DNA of 5,775 nt from NCBI GenBank assembly GCA_025455225.1, contig JALOMY010000193.1:1-5775 (forward strand), written 5' to 3'. This stretch comes from Cyclobacteriaceae bacterium (GTDB lineage Bacteria; Bacteroidota; Bacteroidia; Cytophagales; Cyclobacteriaceae). A program made the position numbers and the translations under genes. The notes below the pieces were generated by a model. That model did no database searches, was not told the origin of the DNA, and saw only the letters and a list, made by a program, of their open reading frames with translations. Of the stretch, positions 4,809-5,775 are shown piece by piece (positions within the stretch are counted from its first letter, which is position 1; the number at the start of each line of letters is the position of its first letter).

Positions 4809-5702
4809 GTGGATAAAAATCAATTTAATTTATTGCTAAAGGATTTTGTTTCGTCCTCTTCTTTGGAGGCTGATCATATTCTTGCATTGTCCAAACAATA
4901 TCCCTATTGCCAGGTACTGCATGCGTTGATTGCCAGGATGTCTCACGATCATTCATGGAGTTCTCATCAACAACTATTGCAAACTGCTGCTGTGTACAGT
5001 ACTGACCGTGCGGTTCTAAAAGATGTCATTACCAAACTGCATCCAATTGTTATTGTTCCCGTTGAGAATAGTGTTGAAACCATTGTAAAACCTGTTAAAA
5101 AAGGCCCGGTCGATTACGCTGAAGAAGTTATTCATGATCTCGAAAAACTTACTCAACTCCGAAAAGATTTTGAACACTTGTTTATTGAAGAAGCCGGGCA
5201 ACCAGGTACGGGTATTGAATCATCTGAACCTCCTGCAGCTCAGGAAGTAAAGGCAAAATCAACAAGTCCACGTAAATCTTCTAAACGACAACGGTTAATT
5301 GAACTCGCGAGGGAATTAAACACCAGGGAAACGGAAAACAAGGAAGAAACACAATCAACTCAACAGGAACTTGATCCATTAATTGAGGAACTTCAATCCA
5401 CCCGAAATGAAATTCAACCTCAAAATGACAAAACCAAGGAGCAAATCGAATTGATTGATCAGTTTATTAAGACATCAGGTTCACGTGTACAACCGAAATC
5501 AACCGAAAAGGAAAATGAAGACCTGGCTTCATCCCTGAAGTCCGGAGTATTCAGCGATAATATTGTATCCGAAACTCTGGCAGAAATCTTAGTGCGGCAA
5601 GGTAAAAAGGAGAAAGCCATCGAAGTGTATAAAAAGCTGATTTGGAAGTTTCCGCAAAAAAAGGCTTACTTTGCGTCTCAAATTGAGGAATTAAAGAAGT
5701 AG
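4809..5702 (+). CDS. Conserved protein with TPR-like C-terminus, unknown function (GTG start)
   Basis: The 297-residue product has no signal peptide or membrane span, so it is probably cytoplasmic. Residues 1-80 form a helical domain with 'SKQYPYCQVLHALIARMSHDH' and 'LLQTAAVYSTDRAVLKDVI'. I recall this pattern in Bacteroidota proteins encoded between lptE and secG. Residues 100-240 are charged and low in complexity (KSSKRQRLIEL, RETENKEETQSTQQ), probably a flexible or coiled segment. After 'EQIELIDQFIKTSGSR' comes a C-terminal helical hairpin (about 253-295, 'ETLAEILVRQGKKEKAIEVYKKL'), which reads as one TPR unit plus a capping helix. That suggests a protein-binding role, but partner and function are unknown. 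The GTG at 4809 is the only good start before the N-terminal domain: the frame opens at 4776 but has no ATG, GTG or TTG before it. It lies 33 nt after lptE and 1 nt before secG. Confidence 0.82.
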   Translation: MDKNQFNLLLKDFVSSSSLEADHILALSKQYPYCQVLHALIARMSHDHSWSSHQQLLQTAAVYSTDRAVLKDVITKLHPIVIVPVENSVETIVKPVKKGPVDYAEEVIHDLEKLTQLRKDFEHLFIEEAGQPGTGIESSEPPAAQEVKAKSTSPRKSSKRQRLIELARELNTRETENKEETQSTQQELDPLIEELQSTRNEIQPQNDKTKEQIELIDQFIKTSGSRVQPKSTEKENEDLASSLKSGVFSDNIVSETLAEILVRQGKKEKAIEVYKKLIWKFPQKKAYFASQIEELKK

Positions 5703-5703
5703 T

Positions 5704-5775
5704 ATGTTTACGTTCATCGTTGGAATCATCATTTTCGTTTGTGTTTTACTAATACTGGTTATCCTGGCTCAAAAT
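5704..5775 (+). CDS. secG: Preprotein translocase subunit SecG, N-terminal fragment
   Basis: The frame starts at ATG 5704, one nt after the stop of the TPR-like gene, and runs to the window edge (24 codons). The peptide starts MFTFIVGIIIFVCVLLILVI and ends LAQN, matching the first membrane helix of SecG and the start of its conserved 'LAQ..KGGGL' loop; the glycine-rich part lies beyond the edge. SecG is the small two-helix inner-membrane subunit that assists SecYEG-SecA protein export. A weak purine stretch (AAGAAG, 5694-5699) overlaps the upstream stop region, so coupled translation is likely. Its place after lptE and the TPR-like gene agrees with the gene order I recall for Bacteroidota. 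Confidence 0.85.
   Translation, partial: MFTFIVGIIIFVCVLLILVILAQN

Noticed and set aside
5651..5680. Separate secG promoter with TTTG and TTACTTTG inside the end of the TPR-like gene
   Set aside because: The box has a wrong second base, the spacing is 21 nt and the distance to the ATG does not match the other promoters; it lies in conserved-looking coding sequence.
1..5775. Mobile element, CRISPR array, toxin-antitoxin or defence genes
   Set aside because: No transposase, integrase, repeat array or paired small genes were seen; all recognised genes are core cell functions.

Overview
The window looks like chromosomal core DNA from a Bacteroidota bacterium, most likely order Cytophagales. The reasons are: promoter-like elements of the Bacteroidota type (TTG, 19 nt, TAnnTTTG), very short leaders mostly without Shine-Dalgarno sequences, moderate AT richness, and the gene order miaB - sigma-54 activator - lptE - TPR-like protein - secG, which I recall as conserved in Bacteroidota. 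Order-level placement is inference. I see no insertion sequence, phage gene, CRISPR array, tRNA or rRNA.

Left part, minus strand (1-1415). Reading leftwards from the divergent control region come a gamma-class carbonic anhydrase-like hexapeptide protein (897-1415), a very acidic conserved-looking protein of unknown function (228-791), and the first 46 codons of an OmpH/Skp-like envelope protein (1-140, running off the edge). The last has its own well-formed promoter (159-188).

Middle (1416-1536). This short divergent intergenic region holds a perfect -7 box for miaB and two small inverted repeats. One of them sits where the miaB -33 element should be. The -7 box lies downstream of the first in-frame ATG (1507), so I place the miaB start at 1537.

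Right part, plus strand (1537-5775). This is a tight operon: miaB (tRNA methylthiotransferase), a sigma-54 enhancer-binding protein without an N-terminal sensory domain, lptE (outer-membrane LPS assembly lipoprotein, TTG start overlapping the previous gene), a 297-residue protein with a TPR-like C-terminus (GTG start), and the first 24 codons of secG. Junctions are 1 nt, an 11-nt overlap, 33 nt and 1 nt. The 33-nt gap carries a probable internal promoter. Several products serve the envelope (OmpH-like periplasmic protein, LptE, SecG), so the window joins envelope biogenesis to a translation-fidelity gene and a regulator.

I do not see an undescribed system such as a defence, mobile or secretion cassette. 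The items most worth following are the role of the sensor-less sigma-54 activator in this envelope operon, the repeated promoter geometry with inverted repeats at the promoters, and the two uncharacterised proteins (228-791 and 4809-5702).
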